Made by a program: the position numbers and the translations under genes. From an uncultured Methanobrevibacter sp. (lineage in GTDB: Archaea > Methanobacteriota > Methanobacteria > Methanobacteriales > Methanobacteriaceae): a DNA stretch of 5,924 bases. The first letter of the stretch is position 1, and every line of letters starts with the position of its first letter. The DNA is taken from the NCBI RefSeq assembly GCF_937906425.1, contig NZ_CALCYR010000198.1, forward strand, positions 1 to 5,924, read 5' to 3'. Of the stretch, positions 5,722 to 5,924 are shown piece after piece. A model generated the notes under the pieces. It saw nothing but the letters and a program-made list of their open reading frames with translations. It was not told where the DNA came from and did not search any database.

Positions 5722-5899
5722 CTAGATTTTTTATTTTTTAATACTTAGATTTTTAGTTATAATCTAGATTTTAGTTTTTTATACTAGATTTTAGTTTTTT
5801 ATACTAGATTTTTTAGTTTTTCAAACTATATTTTTAGTTTTTAATCTAGATTTTAGTTTTTTATACTAGATTTTTTAGTTTTTCAAACTAGATTTTTTA
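5722..5899. repeat. Tandem array of 20-22-bp CTAG/A-tract repeats upstream of the adhesin gene
   Basis: Eight full units start at 5722, 5744, 5764, 5784, 5804, 5826, 5846 and 5866, with a partial one from 5888. In gene sense, units at 5764, 5784 and 5846 are identical 20-mers, TATAAAAAACTAAAATCTAG. Units at 5804 and 5866 are identical 22-mers starting TTTGAAAAACTAAAA and ending ATCTAG. The remaining units are diverged. Positions 5784-5828 and 5846-5890 are identical over 45 bases, a higher-order duplication with a 62-base shift. CTAG occurs seven times in this array but only about once by eye in the whole coding region. There are no spacers of unrelated sequence. The role is unknown; possibilities are a regulator-binding array, curved DNA, or repeated TATA-like elements. 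Confidence 0.9.
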
Positions 5900-5924
5900 A
5901 AAAAATTTTCTTAAATATAATAAT

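Noticed and set aside
5722..5899. CRISPR array.
   Set aside because: Units are 20-22 bases and directly abut, with no unique spacers between them. The sequence is very AT-rich and no cas gene is present.
5900..5924. Promoter for a divergent plus-strand gene (TTAAATATAATAAT).
   Set aside because: The string is TATA-like but lies at the window edge in DNA made almost wholly of A and T, so nothing downstream can be examined.

Overview
The window is almost entirely one very long minus-strand gene (71-5593, 1840 codons) for a secreted, multidomain adhesin-like protein with a built-in papain-type cysteine protease. It is followed by a short T-rich terminator region at the left edge and preceded by a 331-base, extremely AT-rich upstream region at the right edge. 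The organism looks like a gut or rumen methanogen of the Methanobrevibacter type (Methanobacteriales). The reasons are the AT-rich flanks, the strong Shine-Dalgarno site, the right-handed beta-helix plus Ig-like repeat architecture, and a C-terminal pair of domains that resembles, from memory, the conserved tail of Methanobrevibacter adhesin-like proteins. The genus is inferred from protein style; there is no rRNA or other marker here.

Reading the protein from its N-terminus (right to left in the window), the order is: signal peptide (residues 1-26); three tandem 9-residue repeats of the MDPDNNAxx type (27-53); a parallel beta-helix of Asn/Gly-rich coils (about 86-430); a C1A papain-like peptidase with Gln475, Cys481, His621 and Asn651 (about 457-675); a lectin-like beta domain of the kind that follows C1A in clostridial surface proteases (about 679-848); nine acidic Ig-like domains, eight of which alternate in two sequence types (about 855-1638); and a C-terminal two-domain module whose last 90 residues are strongly basic (about 1648-1840). 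There is no C-terminal transmembrane helix and no recognisable pseudomurein-binding repeat. A plausible picture is a cell-wall-associated stalk of Ig domains presenting a protease, lectin-like domain and beta-helix away from the cell, for binding or trimming surface proteins or neighbouring microbes. That role is inference.

The upstream region (5594-5924) contains three layers of repetition: a 36-base tetranucleotide tract, a pair of 10-base direct repeats, and about eight tandem 20-22-base units each containing CTAG and A-tracts. This sits directly in front of a surface-protein gene and is the best candidate in the window for an undescribed regulatory or length-variation element. At the far left, a short plus-strand reading frame ending at 49 may be the tail of a convergent neighbour. 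No RNA gene, CRISPR array or insertion sequence is seen.
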